64,000 nucleotides of DNA from the NCBI GenBank assembly GCA_904063045.1, contig CAJFCJ010000029.1, forward strand, positions 310,001-374,000, given 5' to 3'. The stretch is from Dimorphilus gyrociliatus. Lineage: Eukaryota; Annelida; Polychaeta; Dinophilidae. How positions within the stretch are numbered: position 1 is the first letter of the stretch; each line of letters begins with the position of its first letter. Position numbers and translations under genes: made by a program. The notes below the pieces were generated by a model, which saw only the letters and a list, made by a program, of their open reading frames with translations, did not search any database and was not told where the DNA came from. Shown here one piece after another: positions 62,124-64,000 of this stretch.

Positions 62124-64000
62124 TCATCTATATGTAGTCCCTCTACGGAGAAATGCCAGTGCCTAGTGGTCAACTTCCCGCGATGTTGTGTCACGTGATA
62201 CGATGTAGGTGGCGAATTTAATGTAGGCCTAAGATGACCATAGGCGCGACAGATGGCGTTCTTGCCAGAGACGTCCCATGAAAAACGCTCCAATAGATGG
62301 CGATCAATAAAACAAGTGACGGCAACTAGCCAGGGAAGGTCGTCTAATTATTTATAGATAAAAATGTCTTTCCGTCAATTGTTTAGTGTCTATTTTTGAA
62401 TCGTCTTACGTTGACAACGGCGTAAATAAAATTTCTACTTTTTTTTATTATCAGCGACAGTGTATTTTTACACTTACCGATCTGCTATCGGTACATTTAT
62501 AGGCCTATATTTTTGTCAATTTGAAAAAGAAAGTGTTTGTTAAGACAGTGAACTTTGGGAAATGTATAGCTTCTTTCAGGCCTTTAACTGATCGACATTC
62601 AAAATTAATAGATTTGGAGTAAAATTAGACAATATTACCAATTATTAATATTTCATGTATTTAATATTTTCTAAAGCAAATGAAATCTAAGAGACCTTTA
62701 TCAAATATAATCTATAACCTTTTGCATTCCTCTTGTCAGTGCTTCCTTTCTAAATAAACGGCAGTTAAAATTTACGATACGTGGTGCCATCTGGCGTCTA
62801 GCAGTTGTAAGCTTTTAGAGAGGAGGAAATGACAAGAAATTAATGGACTAGGCTATTGTACTAGTAGAAGTGTGCGCTTTATGCCAGACAACCCCAGATA
62901 ACCCGATAAAAAACCCGGGTATTCTTCTTGGTAGTACAACAATGTGAATTCTTCAATAGTGCCAGCTGTATAGAAAAGACTCATCGTAATGGCTGAATAG
63001 AGAAAAGAGATAGATGGGTCGCGTGGCTATTTGAAAAGGGAAAAAGTGTTCCGCGACATTAAATTACTCAAATGTTAAAAAAAAAAAACATAATGCCTTT
63101 TTTTGCCAGTGTCGAAAAGGGTACATTACAATTCGTACAGGTGCGTCGATTGCTGTGTACGTTTAAGGCATTGGGGGGTTCAGCCAAAAAATTTATTGAC
63201 AATGGAGAAAAAACAGGTTTTTACTGTATTATTGAACATATAATCGCGTCTATGTAGGTATTTCTTCATACAATTTTCCATTTATTTACACGATAGGTAT
63301 AACGAGCGGTAACAGTGAAAAGGATAAAAGAGATGCTTGTAGAATACAATTTTTAAAACTGCGAACAGCTTTTAAAGAGATGAAATTGTTCTATTCTTAG
63401 CGATTTCCTGTTCTTCATTCAGATATTTTTTTTGGACATAAAAAAGGGTTAAATTCAGTCGGAAAAAAAGATAAGCGTGTGCCTGGTGTAGATATAAAAA
63501 ATACAATAAACACATAAGAAATTGCTTAAATAGTCTAATAAAGAATAAAAGGTTACTTTTTTTTTTATTTAACCAGTTTCTTTTCTAAATTTTTTCTTTT
63601 ACTTCTGAGTGCGTAGTTGTATAACGATTATACATGACAGTCTAATACGAGTCTATAGACGACATTAAAGAATTCCTCCAAGGCGATGAAGTAATGCTGC
63701 ACAAAGCGATTATGTAATAAAGCAATAACGCACACAGTATAATTCGAATTTAAACACGTTCGCATGTTTAATGAATAAAGCGTTTTCGACACAAAGTTCT
63801 CTCTCTTATATACGCCACCATTCATCCGTGATCAATGTATATTTATAAAGCTAAAACTATTAATCTATGCGGTATCTTTGATCTAAAAAGAAGCTTTAGC
63901 TGGCAAATACGGCGCTCGATCGTTCCTGACCTTTGATATTTTATTAATATGCATTATTCCCGAGTCCCACGCGCCTGCCCGACACGCGAGAGTTTCTTTT
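62124..64000. other. Upstream flank of ELF
   Basis: No coding exon was recognised. AGATGGCG copies lie at 62251 and 62295, and TAGGCCTA at 62224 and 62500. The ELF promoter or 5'UTR should be near 62124-62500. Confidence 0.45.

Noticed and set aside
1-64000. tRNA, rRNA, CRISPR or transposon genes
   Set aside because: I found no tRNA B-box with a matching cloverleaf, no rRNA-like stretch, no regular repeat-spacer array, and no transposase or reverse-transcriptase motif. A dedicated scan could still find small or decayed copies.

Overview
This window is genomic DNA from an invertebrate animal. The genes are intron-rich, the DNA is AT-rich with many (TA)n, (GA)n and (TG)n tracts, and the proteins are standard bilaterian neuronal, signalling and developmental types. 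The HCN, nicotinic receptor and ETS proteins look most like protostome versions, so a protostome is the best guess. I cannot name the phylum. All gene models were built by hand from splice sites, reading-frame phase and remembered family signatures. No search was run.

Layout, left to right: HCN/Ih channel (+, 2823-8763); a KSR/Raf-family pseudokinase (-, 14331-11267); cGMP-dependent protein kinase, PRKG1 type (+, 15967-22011), head-to-head with the pseudokinase; RP2/XRP2, the ARL3 regulator (-, 24986-22795), tail-to-tail with PKG; an alpha7/D-alpha6-type nicotinic acetylcholine receptor subunit (-, 30121-25388); LRP5/6, the Wnt co-receptor (-, 41614-32567); a short cadherin-repeat protein with no membrane segment (+, 45259-46287); a seven-repeat protocadherin (+, 51582-57045); and an ELF/E74-class ETS factor (-, 62123-60256). 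In every model the exon lengths add up to an intact reading frame.

The most striking signal is alternative splicing. Within about 30 kb, three excitability or signalling genes carry five tandem-duplicated, apparently mutually exclusive exon pairs, plus one pair of alternative first exons. They are HCN S5 (150/150 nt), PKG leucine-zipper first exons (I-alpha-like and I-beta-like), PKG cyclic-nucleotide site A (167/167 nt), PKG glycine loop (88/91 nt), nAChR exon 3 (45/45 nt), and the nAChR loop C-M1-M2 exon (195/195 nt). Exclusivity seems to be enforced in different ways: by frame in PKG, and by a gap of only 47 nt in the nAChR M1-M2 pair. One PKG alternative exon appears to use a GC donor.

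Other points of interest are a pseudokinase that has lost both the beta3 Lys and the HRD Asp, an RP2 with Lys in place of the arginine finger, an LRP5/6 with a Lys in mid-membrane, and two short motifs scattered through the window far above chance: AGATGGCG (18 copies) and TAGGCCTA (11 copies).
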